Positions 7,009 to 16,152 are shown, counted from the first letter of the stretch. The stretch: DNA of 23,897 bases from Mageeibacillus sp. UBA3781 (GCA_002368805.1 DFFH01000140.1:1-23897), one strand, 5' to 3'. The notes: generated by a model from the sequence alone, not told the origin. Numbers and translations are program-made.

Positions 7009-8553
7009 ATGAGTAAAAAGACTTTACTGGCGGTCATCGATCTGGGATCTTTATCGCTCCGGCTGAAGATCTTCGAACTGGGCGATAAGACTGTACCGAA
7101 AGAGATCGAATCTGTCCGCAAATACCTCTCACTGGCATCCCGTGCATATACAGAAGGCATCATCCCGCCGCCGATGGCAGGAGAGATCGTGGAAGTCCTG
7201 AAAGGATTTGCCGAAAAGATAAAAGAGTATAAGATCAAAGAAGTCATCTGCGTAGCGACGAGTGCTTTTCGAGAGGCAGGAAACCGCGCGATGGTCATCG
7301 AACAGATCCGGGTGCAGACCGGCATCAAGGTGACTGTCCTCGATAACGCGCAGGAAAGATATTTCCATAATCTCGCGGTCAAAGAGAGCCAGCCGAACTT
7401 CGCCAAGCTCGTGTCCGAGGGTACGATGGTACTCGATATCGGATCGGGAAGTATGCAGGCGACGCTTTACGATAAGTCGGATCTCGTTTTCTCGCAGAAC
7501 ACGCGCCTCGGATCCCTCCGTGTCAGTGAGCTCCTGTCGGACCTCGCGAAGCAGACGACACACTATACCGAGGTCCTCGAGGAATATATCTCCCAGGATC
7601 TTGCGGAATATCACGCGATCGAGCCGAAGAATATCAAGTATAAAAACCTTATCGTATTCGGAAGTGATATGGGCTTTATAAAAGCACTGGCCGGTGAGTC
7701 TCCTAGAGAATACTGCTACCTGACGAGAGAAAAGTTTGACGCGCTGGTCAATGACCTTCTGCATATTTCGTCCGAGGCGCTGGCCAGAAAACTCGACATC
7801 AAGCCATCGACCGCGCCGCTTCTTCTTCCGACCGCACTGATGATCAAGAAGATGCTCGACTATACGGGTGTCGATGGTGTGCATATGCCGGATGCCTCTC
7901 TTACGGAGGGAGTCATGTATGGCTACGCTTGGAGACATAAGCACTACGATCTCGTACTTGACCCACAGCAGGATCTGATCTCGGCGGCCCGTCACGTGGC
8001 GAAGAGATATAAATCCGAGAAGAAACATATCACTTTTGTTGAGGAAGCAGCGATGGCGATCTTCGATGCGACGAAGAAGATCCACGGCATGCATGACCGT
8101 GAGCGCACGCTCCTTCGTGTCGCCGCGCTTTTGCATGAGCTGGGTAAGTTCATCAATATTGCGAACCCGAACCCCTCGACATACAGCATCATCGACCGCA
8201 CCGAGCTGATCGGCATGTCCGAAGAGGAAAGAAAGATCGTCGCACTGGTCGGAAGATTCTATACGGATCCGAATTTCTATCAGGATGTGCGGTATGTAGA
8301 GATCTCGACCGAGCAGCAGGTCCTGGTCAGTAAACTGACGGCGATCCTGCGCCTTGCGGATGCGCTCGATGCATCGCACCGGCAGAAACTCCGTGATATC
8401 ACCGTGACCATGAGCCCCGACGGACTTTCGATCTCGGGCGATACCATGTATGACATGACATATGACAAGTGGTTCTTCGAGAGCCATACCGACTTATTCG
8501 AACAATTCTTCTCAGTGAAGGCATCCTTACGTGTCCGGAGGCAGATCAGATGA
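7009..8553 (+). CDS. Ppx/GppA-family protein with C-terminal HD-like domain, atypical active site
   Basis: A 514-residue protein, the usual length of long exopolyphosphatases. The N-terminal sugar-kinase/Hsp70-fold domain spans about residues 5-300, and an HD-like helical domain about 320-500 (LHELGK). Family exopolyphosphatases remove phosphate from polyphosphate, or from pppGpp. Here the key motifs are altered. The first phosphate loop reads IDLGSLSLRL (10-19) where GSNS is usual. The normally acidic EEA segment reads DNAQERY (112-118). The second phosphate loop reads DIGSGSMQ (143-150) where DIGGGSTE is usual. The HD pair is His-Glu rather than His-Asp. It may be a slow, divergent or regulatory form. 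AAGGAG (6994-6999) lies 9 bases before the ATG, and the stop overlaps the ppk start, so a polyphosphate-related job is well supported even though catalysis is not. Confidence 0.82.
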   Translation: MSKKTLLAVIDLGSLSLRLKIFELGDKTVPKEIESVRKYLSLASRAYTEGIIPPPMAGEIVEVLKGFAEKIKEYKIKEVICVATSAFREAGNRAMVIEQIRVQTGIKVTVLDNAQERYFHNLAVKESQPNFAKLVSEGTMVLDIGSGSMQATLYDKSDLVFSQNTRLGSLRVSELLSDLAKQTTHYTEVLEEYISQDLAEYHAIEPKNIKYKNLIVFGSDMGFIKALAGESPREYCYLTREKFDALVNDLLHISSEALARKLDIKPSTAPLLLPTALMIKKMLDYTGVDGVHMPDASLTEGVMYGYAWRHKHYDLVLDPQQDLISAARHVAKRYKSEKKHITFVEEAAMAIFDATKKIHGMHDRERTLLRVAALLHELGKFINIANPNPSTYSIIDRTELIGMSEEERKIVALVGRFYTDPNFYQDVRYVEISTEQQVLVSKLTAILRLADALDASHRQKLRDITVTMSPDGLSISGDTMYDMTYDKWFFESHTDLFEQFFSVKASLRVRRQIR

Positions 8554-10775
8554 GTACCAAAAAAGAGATAAACAGTAAGAAAGAAACGAACGCGAAGAAA
8601 GAGACGGGTTCGAAAAAAGAAAAGAAAGAGAAGAAGCTTCAGGGTGTCAGCACTGAGGTTGCCCGCTCTGCGATGGATAATGCCGACATCGAGTCGGATT
8701 CGACCCGTTATTTTAACAGAGAACTCAGCTGGCTGGAGTTTAATAACCGCATCCTCTTTGAGTCGAGAGACACGAAGAATCCGCTTCTGGAGCGCTTGAA
8801 ATTCCTGTCGATCACGGCATCGAATATGGATGAATTTTATATTGTCCGGGTCGCCTCGCTTCGTGACCTTCTGAGTGTCAAGTACGATGAACTGGACATC
8901 TCCGGAAGGACGGTCAAGCAGCAGCTGTCCGAGATCGACGAGAAGGCCAGAGCGCAGATGGCGCTGATGTACTCGACATACACCAGATCTCTCGTGCCGT
9001 CACTTAAGAATCACAATATCTTCATCAGCGATTACCGGGATCTCGACGATCATGCGAAAGAGGTCTGTGATGATTACTTCCGCTCGACACTGTACCCGAT
9101 CCTGACCCCGATGGCCGTCGATGCATCGCGTCCGTTCCCGCTGATCTATAACCGCCAGCTCAATCTCTGCGTACTCATCGATGAGACGGAAGAAGAGAAG
9201 CAGGCGCGCCTTGCCAAGCAGGAAAAGAAAGGAAAAGTTATCGATCCGGAATACCGCTTCGCGACCCTTCAGGTGCCGACCGTCGTTCCGAGACTTTTCG
9301 AAATGCACTTATCCACGGGCATTTGTTTTGTGCCGATCGAGGGAATCATCCAGGCGAACCTTTCTTCGCTCTTTATCGGATCTTCGGTACTTGCTTCAGG
9401 CTTCTACCGTGTTATGAGAAATGCCGATCTGGATATCGATGAGGATGAGGCGGAGGATCTTCTCAAGGAGATCGAGGAGCAGGTCAGAAAACGCCGCTTC
9501 GGTGAGATCATCCGCATGGAGATCAATGAAGATCTCGATCCGAGACTTCTGAAACTTCTGACGACGTCTCTGAAGATCTCGAAGAAGGACGTTTTCCCGG
9601 TCGGAGGCCCGATCGACCTTACCTTCCTGATGAAGGTTGTCGGTAAGATCTCGGATGATTTCCCGGATCTGTGCTATCACTCTTTCCGTCCGGCCAAGCC
9701 GAAGATGTTCCCGGAAGGTGTCAATATCTTTGATGCGATCCGCGCCAAGGACCGCCTGGTTCATCACCCGTATGAGTCGTTCGATCCGGTCGTCGAGTTT
9801 GTCCGTCAGGCGGCGGAAGACCCGAAGGTCCTTGCGATCAAACAGACGCTCTACCGTGTATCGAGCAGTTCACCGATCATCAAGTCCCTCGCGGAAGCCG
9901 CGCAGAATGGAAAACAGGTCATGGTGCTTGTAGAACTGAAGGCGAGATTTGATGAGGAGAATAACATCAACTGGGCGAAGATGCTTGAGAAAGCCGGCTG
10001 CCATGTTATCTACGGACTGGTGGGACTGAAGACCCACAGTAAGATCACGCTCGTGGTAAGAGACGAGGAAGACGGTATCAGAAGATACCTGCATCTTGCG
10101 ACCGGAAACTATAACGATATCACGGCCAGGATCTATACCGACATCGGTCTTTTTACCGCGTCGGAGACCTTTGGTGTGGATGCATCCGAGTTCTTCAATA
10201 CTCTGTCCGGATTCTCCGACCCGCCGGAGTGGAAGAGACTGATCCCCGCGCCGACGAAGATGAAGAAATACTTCCTCGAGAAGATCTCGCAGGAAGCAAA
10301 GAATGCCAGAAAAGGAAAGAAGAGCCGCATCATCGCGAAGATGAATTCTCTCGTCGATGCCAATATCATCGATGCACTCTATGACGCATCCTGCGCCGGA
10401 GTAAAGATCGATCTTATCGTCCGCGGCATCTGCTGCCTGCGTCCGGGTGTTCCGGGCTTGTCAGAGAATATCACGGTGCGGTCGATCACCGGACGGTTCC
10501 TCGAGCACTCCCGCATCTACTACTTCTATAACGAAGGTCAGGAAGATGTCTATCTGTCTTCCGCGGACTGGATGCCGAGAAATCTGATCCGCCGTGTCGA
10601 GCTTCTCTTCCCGGTAGAAGATCCGGACTGCAAAGCCCGTGTGATGGAAGTTCTGGATGTGGAGCTGGAAGATACTGTGCGCTCCCACTTCCTGGATTCG
10701 GACGGAAGTTACCATAAATTGGACCTCCGTGGAAAGAAAAAGCTTGACAGTCAGGAAGAGCTCCAGCAGAATTAA
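8550..10775 (+). CDS. ppk1: Polyphosphate kinase 1
   Basis: This enzyme makes inorganic polyphosphate from the terminal phosphate of ATP through a phospho-histidine. The frame is open upstream to 8469, but the ATG at 8550 overlaps the ppx-like stop (ATGA) and follows GGAGG (8537-8541) by 8 bases, giving 741 residues. Family marks are FNRELSWLEFN, NMDEFYIVRVASL, HHPYESFDPVVEF, KTHSK with His496 and LEHSRIY with His653. The two histidines are 157 residues apart, the same spacing as between the autophosphorylated and second catalytic His of the E. coli enzyme. Residues 2-30 are an unusual Lys/Glu-rich tract with KKET-type repeats that precedes the conserved N-domain. It forms a translationally coupled pair with the ppx-like gene. 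Confidence 0.95.
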   Translation: MSTKKEINSKKETNAKKETGSKKEKKEKKLQGVSTEVARSAMDNADIESDSTRYFNRELSWLEFNNRILFESRDTKNPLLERLKFLSITASNMDEFYIVRVASLRDLLSVKYDELDISGRTVKQQLSEIDEKARAQMALMYSTYTRSLVPSLKNHNIFISDYRDLDDHAKEVCDDYFRSTLYPILTPMAVDASRPFPLIYNRQLNLCVLIDETEEEKQARLAKQEKKGKVIDPEYRFATLQVPTVVPRLFEMHLSTGICFVPIEGIIQANLSSLFIGSSVLASGFYRVMRNADLDIDEDEAEDLLKEIEEQVRKRRFGEIIRMEINEDLDPRLLKLLTTSLKISKKDVFPVGGPIDLTFLMKVVGKISDDFPDLCYHSFRPAKPKMFPEGVNIFDAIRAKDRLVHHPYESFDPVVEFVRQAAEDPKVLAIKQTLYRVSSSSPIIKSLAEAAQNGKQVMVLVELKARFDEENNINWAKMLEKAGCHVIYGLVGLKTHSKITLVVRDEEDGIRRYLHLATGNYNDITARIYTDIGLFTASETFGVDASEFFNTLSGFSDPPEWKRLIPAPTKMKKYFLEKISQEAKNARKGKKSRIIAKMNSLVDANIIDALYDASCAGVKIDLIVRGICCLRPGVPGLSENITVRSITGRFLEHSRIYYFYNEGQEDVYLSSADWMPRNLIRRVELLFPVEDPDCKARVMEVLDVELEDTVRSHFLDSDGSYHKLDLRGKKKLDSQEELQQN

Positions 10776-10786
10776 GCTCGATCAGT

Positions 10787-10812
10787 GATGCAGGAAAATG
10801 GCTTTCTGCATC
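10787..10812 (+). other. Hairpin between ppk1 and the sensor operon
   Basis: GATGCAGGAAA (10787-10797) pairs with TTTCTGCATC (10803-10812), with one bulged G and an ATGGC loop. No T-run follows, so it is not a standard terminator. A TAAAAT hexamer (10814-10819) lies just after it and might be a -10 element, but no convincing -35 is seen. Confidence 0.4.
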
Positions 10813-10837
10813 GTAAAATGCAGAAAGAAGAGCGCGC

Positions 10838-11881
10838 GTGGCAAAGAGACTAAGTAGAAACAGATTGTTCCTGGGAATTATGACGTTCATTACGGTGGCG
10901 CTTCTGATCCTGACCGTAGTGGGCCTTGGCGTATTCCGGTCTCAGACACAAAGATATAAAGCTTCCGGCATTGAAGATTATCAAACATATTCCAGACATT
11001 TCGTTTTTATCGGGAATGACAGTGATAGCCGTGTCTCGGAGAGCCTTTACCAGCAGTTGCGCGAATACGGACTTCAGAATGACTGTTATGTGGAACGGGC
11101 GGGAGATAATCTTGCGGCGGAGTATTCGAAACAGGAACAGATGGATATCGCGATCCGGTCCGATGTGTCCGGTATCATTCTGGAGGGAGACAATTCTGAG
11201 GAAACAGTCCGGCTTGTGAATAAAGCGTCCGAGTCCGGGATCCCGGTCGTTACTGTTATGGCAGATGTTCCGGATTCGAAGCGTGTCAGCTTCGTTGGCA
11301 TGAACAATTACAGTGCCGGAACCAAGTACGGCAAGCTCATTGTCAGTATATCCGAGAGAGTGAAAGAAGAATGTAAGACTCTGGTTCTTATGAACGCTGA
11401 GGGAAATAGTAATGAGAATACGCTATATGCTGCGATACAGGAAACGCTGAAGCCGACGGGCATCCAGATCGAGTCTGCGGTGATCGATTCAGCGTCCCCA
11501 TTGAGCGCAGAGGAGAAGATAGCGGATGTTCTGGATAAATACGAATCGCTCCCGGATATTATCGTCTGCTTAAGTGATATTAATACCCGGTGTGCTTATC
11601 AATATATCGTTAACAAGAATGAGGTAGGGAATACGACGATCATCGGCTTTTACGACTCTCCGTCGGTCCTTCATGCCATCGACAGAGGCACATTGGAGGC
11701 AACATTCAGTGTGGATACTGAAAAGGTCGCGGTTTGTTGTGTGGATGCTCTGAATGAATACATCGACAAAGGAAATGTCAGTGAATACTTCAGCACGGAC
11801 TATATCTTTATTGATAAGAAGAACGTAAAGCTGTATCTTGCGGACGAGATCGGAGAAAGAACGAAAAATGAGACGAATTAG
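10838..11881 (+). CDS. Membrane-anchored sugar-binding-like sensor protein (XylFII/RbsB-type fold)
   Basis: A 347-residue protein with a basic start, one membrane segment at about residues 10-33 and no lipobox cysteine. It should therefore stay tethered outside the cell rather than become a lipoprotein. The rest resembles the periplasmic sugar-binding family related to LacI and RbsB, with FVFIGND at the first strand, GIILEGDN, SGIPVVTVMADVP and the later IGFYDSPS and GTLEATFSVD segments. The start is GTG at 10838 with a weak AAGAAG-type ribosome site; it is preferred because it supplies the basic residues before the membrane segment. The stop overlaps the kinase gene by 14 bases. By analogy with XylFII-LytS, where a tethered xylose-binding protein contacts the kinase, it is inferred to be the signal-input partner of the kinase. 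The ligand is unknown. Confidence 0.78.
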   Translation: MAKRLSRNRLFLGIMTFITVALLILTVVGLGVFRSQTQRYKASGIEDYQTYSRHFVFIGNDSDSRVSESLYQQLREYGLQNDCYVERAGDNLAAEYSKQEQMDIAIRSDVSGIILEGDNSEETVRLVNKASESGIPVVTVMADVPDSKRVSFVGMNNYSAGTKYGKLIVSISERVKEECKTLVLMNAEGNSNENTLYAAIQETLKPTGIQIESAVIDSASPLSAEEKIADVLDKYESLPDIIVCLSDINTRCAYQYIVNKNEVGNTTIIGFYDSPSVLHAIDRGTLEATFSVDTEKVAVCCVDALNEYIDKGNVSEYFSTDYIFIDKKNVKLYLADEIGERTKNETN

Positions 11882-13373
11882 GCAGCTTCTTTCCCGTGTG
11901 AAGATCAGGCAAAAACTGATCATCGTATTTCTGGCAACATCCATGATCGCTTTGGGTGTAAATCTTTTCGTGTATATCAACCTGAACAAGATGCTTGAAC
12001 GGATCGATGCGGTTTACTCAACTAATATCAATCTCAATAAACTTTCCGATGATGTTAAGAATGTTCATGCAGGACTTACGGGATATTTGGAAACAAAGGG
12101 TACGGATGATCTTGAACTGTATTACCGGTATTCTCAGGAGATCACCGAAGAAATAGAAGATCTGAATGATCAGCCGACGGATAATGCTTTAAAACTCGGG
12201 GAACGAAATGTCCGAAATCTGAGTAAAAACTATCTGGCAACAGCTGAGAAGGCCATTCGTGGAAAGAGAGCCCGTAATGTTGAGCTATATACCCGATTCT
12301 ACAATGAATGCTGTGAGTCTTTCGAATACCTTAATACGTACATTTACAGTTTGAATAATGTGTCTTTCCGGACGAATTCTGAAAGCTTTAACACGATGAT
12401 CGATTCTCTTCATTATTCGCAGATCCTCTGCCTTTCTATTTTCATCATCGTGACTTTGATGAATGTCCTTCTTATCATTCTTCTTACGAGTACTATTACA
12501 AGACCGCTGATAAAACTGTCTGAAAAAGCAAAAGAGATCTCATCCGGAAACCCTGAGAACGTTGAGCCTCTCATGATCGACTCAGATGACGAAATCGGGC
12601 ATGTGACGCGTGCCTTTAACCGTATGCTTGTCAGTATCAAGGAATATATCGGCCGGATCAGAGCGCAGATGGTCACTGAGAGTGCCATGAAAGAAAAGAG
12701 CCTGCTGATGGAAAATCACTTGAAGGACGCCCAGCTCAAGTATCTTCAGGCACAGATCAATCCGCATTTTCTTTTCAATACACTGAACGCCGCCGCGCAA
12801 CTGGCTATGATGGAGGACGCCAAACGTACCGGTGACTATATTCAGAACATGGCAGATTTTTTCCGATATAATGTTAAGAAGGATAATGAGAAGGTCAGAA
12901 TAGCTGAAGAAATCGAATTGGTGGACAGCTACATTTATATTATGAATGTTAGATTCTCCGGCGAGATTTCTTTCCGTAAGGAGATCGATGAGTCACTTCT
13001 TGATGTAATCGTTCCGAGTATGATCCTTCAGCCGATCTTTGAGAATTCGGTGAAGTACGGGATCGATAATCTGGATGACAGATCGATCGAGATCGTTCTT
13101 TCGCTTTACAAAAAGGACCGGTACGCATGTATTGAGATCCGCGATAACGGAAAGGGCATGGATCAGAAAATCATCGATCAGATTCTCTCCCGTCAGCCGC
13201 TCGAGTATTCGAAAAAGCCGGATGATGAGAAGAGTGTGGGATTGACAAACGTGATCGCGAGACTGGATATGTTTTTTAACGGAAAAGAGAAGATTGAGAT
13301 CAAAAGTGCCGAGAATCAGGGCACAAGTGTAATAATAAGTATACCGAGGCGGGATGAAAAATGTATAGAGTAA
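11868..13373 (+). CDS. LytS/YesM-type sensor histidine kinase
   Basis: A 501-residue membrane kinase. Membrane segments lie at about residues 17-37 and 186-208, enclosing an extracellular helical domain of about 145 residues. A HAMP linker (about 209-262) is followed by the His_kinase segment LKYLQAQINPHFLFN with phospho-accepting His300. The ATP-binding domain shows an N box with FENSVKYG (Asn393), DNGKG (426-430) and the GLTN loop (458-461). All catalytic motifs are intact. The ATG at 11868 gives a normal basic N-terminus and follows GGAGAA by 10 bases. It overlaps the upstream binding-protein gene by 14 bases and the regulator gene by 13 bases. The small extracellular domain contains no recognised ligand fold, consistent with sugar being detected by the neighbouring binding protein. 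Confidence 0.92.
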   Translation: MRRIRQLLSRVKIRQKLIIVFLATSMIALGVNLFVYINLNKMLERIDAVYSTNINLNKLSDDVKNVHAGLTGYLETKGTDDLELYYRYSQEITEEIEDLNDQPTDNALKLGERNVRNLSKNYLATAEKAIRGKRARNVELYTRFYNECCESFEYLNTYIYSLNNVSFRTNSESFNTMIDSLHYSQILCLSIFIIVTLMNVLLIILLTSTITRPLIKLSEKAKEISSGNPENVEPLMIDSDDEIGHVTRAFNRMLVSIKEYIGRIRAQMVTESAMKEKSLLMENHLKDAQLKYLQAQINPHFLFNTLNAAAQLAMMEDAKRTGDYIQNMADFFRYNVKKDNEKVRIAEEIELVDSYIYIMNVRFSGEISFRKEIDESLLDVIVPSMILQPIFENSVKYGIDNLDDRSIEIVLSLYKKDRYACIEIRDNGKGMDQKIIDQILSRQPLEYSKKPDDEKSVGLTNVIARLDMFFNGKEKIEIKSAENQGTSVIISIPRRDEKCIE

Positions 13374-14962
13374 TGCTGGCAGATGATGAAGGAATCGTAA
13401 TCGATTCTCTGAGATATATTATTGAGAAAAGCTTTCCCGGAGAGTGTGAGATCGAGACGGCCAAAACCGGCAGAAATGTCATTGAACTGGCGGAGAGTTT
13501 CCGTCCGGACATTAGCTTTATGGATATTAAGATGCCGGGGATCAATGGTATCGAAGCGATCCGCGAGATTCAGAAATTCAACAGTAAAACTGTATTCATT
13601 GTGCTTACGGCATATGACAAATTTGACTATGCTAAAGAAGCGATCAATCTTGGAGTCCTCGAATATGTCAACAAGCCGTTTGACAAAGAGAAGATCGAGA
13701 CTGTCCTTAGAAAAGCGATGGACGAGGTGGACAAAGAAAGAAATTCCAGACGGGAGAAACTGGAGATCAAAGAGAAGTTTGAGACGATCATGCCGATTAT
13801 TGAGACCGGGCTGATCCAGAATCTTCTGTTCCACACACACTTTCAGAAGGATATTGATACGTACAGATCTCTTCTGGGAATTATCGGTAAATATGCGTAC
13901 ATGATGGTGATCGTTAACGATGGGGATCTGCCGGAGAACCAGATGCGGGGCGCAGTCGCTGCAAGTCTTGAACTCCAGAAGAATTATTCAGATGTCAGGA
14001 TGATTATTGAGAATTATTTTAACTGTATCATCGGCTCGGTGATGGGAAACAAGATCCCCGTGCTGGTCCCTTATGAAAAAGATGAACTGTCATACGAGAA
14101 ACGCGCGGAGATCGTAGAACAGGCGTCTAAACTTGGTAAACGGCTAAATGAGGAGCTTGATCTCAGATGCCGGATCGGTATCGGAAGCGTACGAATGATC
14201 GGTTCTGTTTCGGATTCCTATAGTGAAGCGCTGACCTCGCTTTTCAGTACATCGGAAAAAGTTGCACATGCAGAAGACATCCGCGTGGGATGTGAATATG
14301 AAGATAACTATCCTGTCAAAACCGAGAAAGAACTCTTCGAAGCCATCAGCGCAGGAAATGTCCAGTTAGCGGAAGAAAAGGCGGGACGGTTTTTCGAATG
14401 GATGCGGACACAGTCCGGAGGAAGTCTTTCGGATATCCGTCTTAAGATCCTGGAATTTGTTCTTCGCGCTGAACATATCGTGTATAGTAACGGCGGACAC
14501 CTTTACCGGTTTAACGGAAGGGCGGAGTATCTTCCGGAAGTCTGTTCGATGGAAAACCCGGAATCCCTGAAGATCTGGTTTATCGAACATATCGACCGTG
14601 CGGTGATCATGCTGAACTCCGGAACCGGAGTACCCTCTGAAGACATTATCATGAAAGCAAAAGAATACATCGATAAACATTATAAAGAGGATATTTCTTT
14701 GGAAAGCATGTCCTGTCAGACGGATATAAGTCCTTATTATTTCAGCAAGCTATTCAAGCATCAGATCGGCGTGACCTTCATCGATTATCTGACAAACCTT
14801 CGCATTGCCAAAGCAAAAGAACTGCTTAGAAATCCACAGTTGTCCATGAAGGAGATCTGCAGTGAAGTCGGTTATAACAATCCGAACTATTTCAGCAGGA
14901 TCTTCAAAAAGAGTACCGGAATGACTCCGACGGAATATAAGGATGGTGAGAAAGAAATATGA
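13361..14962 (+). CDS. YesN-type response regulator, REC plus AraC-family DNA-binding domain
   Basis: A 533-residue cytoplasmic regulator. The receiver domain (about 1-120) has the acidic pair Asp8/Asp9, phospho-acceptor Asp55 in FMDIKMPG, the LTAYDKFDYA segment and Lys in NKPF. A long middle region (about 130-420) is typical of YesN proteins and has no named catalytic function. The C-terminal AraC pair of helix-turn-helix motifs (about 430-530) is well conserved, with DISPYYFSKLFK and VGYNNPNYFSRIFKK followed by GMTPTEYK. It is the partner of the upstream kinase, whose gene it overlaps by 13 bases. The most likely target is the chvE upstream region after the operon, but no binding site is proven. 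Confidence 0.92.
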   Translation: MYRVMLADDEGIVIDSLRYIIEKSFPGECEIETAKTGRNVIELAESFRPDISFMDIKMPGINGIEAIREIQKFNSKTVFIVLTAYDKFDYAKEAINLGVLEYVNKPFDKEKIETVLRKAMDEVDKERNSRREKLEIKEKFETIMPIIETGLIQNLLFHTHFQKDIDTYRSLLGIIGKYAYMMVIVNDGDLPENQMRGAVAASLELQKNYSDVRMIIENYFNCIIGSVMGNKIPVLVPYEKDELSYEKRAEIVEQASKLGKRLNEELDLRCRIGIGSVRMIGSVSDSYSEALTSLFSTSEKVAHAEDIRVGCEYEDNYPVKTEKELFEAISAGNVQLAEEKAGRFFEWMRTQSGGSLSDIRLKILEFVLRAEHIVYSNGGHLYRFNGRAEYLPEVCSMENPESLKIWFIEHIDRAVIMLNSGTGVPSEDIIMKAKEYIDKHYKEDISLESMSCQTDISPYYFSKLFKHQIGVTFIDYLTNLRIAKAKELLRNPQLSMKEICSEVGYNNPNYFSRIFKKSTGMTPTEYKDGEKEI

Positions 14963-16068
14963 GCAATTGTTTCCGTAAAATAGCGATTTTTTTGATTTCG
15001 TTCAGCCTGGTTTGTTTCTCTACCGCGTGTTCGAATTCTAACGAGGCACCGAAAGCACATAAGACTGAGAAATCGGACGATCTTAAGATCGGACTCAGCT
15101 TTGATTCTTATGTTATCGAGCGATGGACAAGAGAACGTGATATATTCTGCGCCACGGCGAATGATTTGGGGGCAGAGGTCAATGTCCAGTCCGCAAATGG
15201 AGAAGTCGAGACTCAGATCGCCCAGCTTCAGTATTTTATCAACCTGAAAGTGGACTGTATCGTGGTAGTCGCGATCGATGCGGATGCTTTGACGGAGACG
15301 ATCATGGATGCAAAGGACGCGGGGATCCCGGTCGTTTGCTATGATCGTATCATCAGAAATGCGAACGCGGATCTTTATATATCCTTTGATAATGAAGGAG
15401 TGGGGCAAAGAATGGCGGAAGCGATCTGCGGAGAAATCGGCGATAACAGTAATATTGTCGAGATCATGGGACCGGAAAGCGACTATAATGTTCCTCAGGT
15501 CATGTCCGGATTCGATTCGATCTGCGAAATGCACGGACAGAATGTACTTCTGAAGTATAATTGCGACGGCTGGAGACAGGAATTGGCCTACAGCTTTGTA
15601 AATGACAATATCGAGGTGATCAGTCAGGCTGAGGCGATCATGTGCGGTAACGATGCGCTGGCCGGAGAAACGGTCCATGCGCTGGCAGAAAACGGTCTCG
15701 CCGGAAAAATCAAAGTGGTGGGCCAGGATGCAGATATTGAAGCCTGTCAGAGAATTGTAGAGGGTACACAGCTGATGACTGTTTATAAGCCGGTGGAGAG
15801 TCTTGCGAAACTTGCTGCCGAATATGCGGTAAAACTTGCGAGGCATGAGTCGCTCGGAACAACTATGATCTTCAATGACGGGACGTATAATATTCCTTAT
15901 GTTGCCATAGAACCGATCGCAGTGAATAAGGATAATCTGGATAATGAGATTATCGAAAGCGGATTCCATCTCCGCGAAGAAGTATATATCAATGTAAACA
16001 TGGATCCCGGAAAGAATAAAGAGAGTAGTATCTCGGAGGAAGAGTCGGCTTCGGAGAAGATAGCATAA
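14959..16068 (+). CDS. XylF-like sugar-binding lipoprotein in the sensor operon
   Basis: A 369-residue exported lipoprotein with a hydrophobic signal peptide and lipobox STAC, lipidated at Cys24. The body matches the D-xylose-binding XylF family: IGLSFDSYVIERW, VNVQSANGEVETQIAQ, CYDRIIRNANADLYISFDN, VVGQDADIEACQRI and GTQLMTVYKP. The C-terminal 20 residues form a Ser/Glu-rich tail. Start and upstream stop overlap (ATGA at 14959-14962), so it is translated with the regulator. It is not in an operon with its own ATPase and permease. It may deliver sugar to the downstream transporter, buffer or present ligand to the kinase, or compete with the first binding-like protein. Which of these applies cannot be read from sequence. 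Confidence 0.88.
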   Translation: MSNCFRKIAIFLISFSLVCFSTACSNSNEAPKAHKTEKSDDLKIGLSFDSYVIERWTRERDIFCATANDLGAEVNVQSANGEVETQIAQLQYFINLKVDCIVVVAIDADALTETIMDAKDAGIPVVCYDRIIRNANADLYISFDNEGVGQRMAEAICGEIGDNSNIVEIMGPESDYNVPQVMSGFDSICEMHGQNVLLKYNCDGWRQELAYSFVNDNIEVISQAEAIMCGNDALAGETVHALAENGLAGKIKVVGQDADIEACQRIVEGTQLMTVYKPVESLAKLAAEYAVKLARHESLGTTMIFNDGTYNIPYVAIEPIAVNKDNLDNEIIESGFHLREEVYINVNMDPGKNKESSISEEESASEKIA

Positions 16069-16112
16069 TTCTGACACGTTCTAAATGCTGAAGTTAAAAA
16101 TGTGCTAATTCA

Positions 16113-16124
16113 TATGTAAACATA
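16113..16124. promoter_or_regulatory. Candidate operator upstream of chvE
   Basis: TATGT-AA-ACATA is a perfect 12-base palindrome, and another TATGT follows at 16129-16133. It lies about 30 bases upstream of a possible -35 element, a common position for an activator site. Binding by the YesN-type regulator encoded upstream is inference only; AraC-type sites are often direct repeats and I see no clear pair. Confidence 0.3.
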
Positions 16125-16152
16125 CTGCTATGTGACTAAAATATGCAGAAAA

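Noticed and set aside
7129..8487. Long open frame (452 codons) on the minus strand across the ppx-like gene.
   Set aside because: It lies opposite a well-supported gene, has no ribosome site or known motif, and is explained by codon bias of the plus-strand gene.
8469..8549. A 27-codon upstream extension of the ppk frame.
   Set aside because: It lies within the ppx-like coding sequence without a ribosome site, while the ATG at 8550 has GGAGG and the usual ATGA overlap.
14887..16077. Open frame of 396 codons on the minus strand opposite the XylF-like gene.
   Set aside because: It mirrors a clear binding-protein gene and its translation has no recognisable domain.
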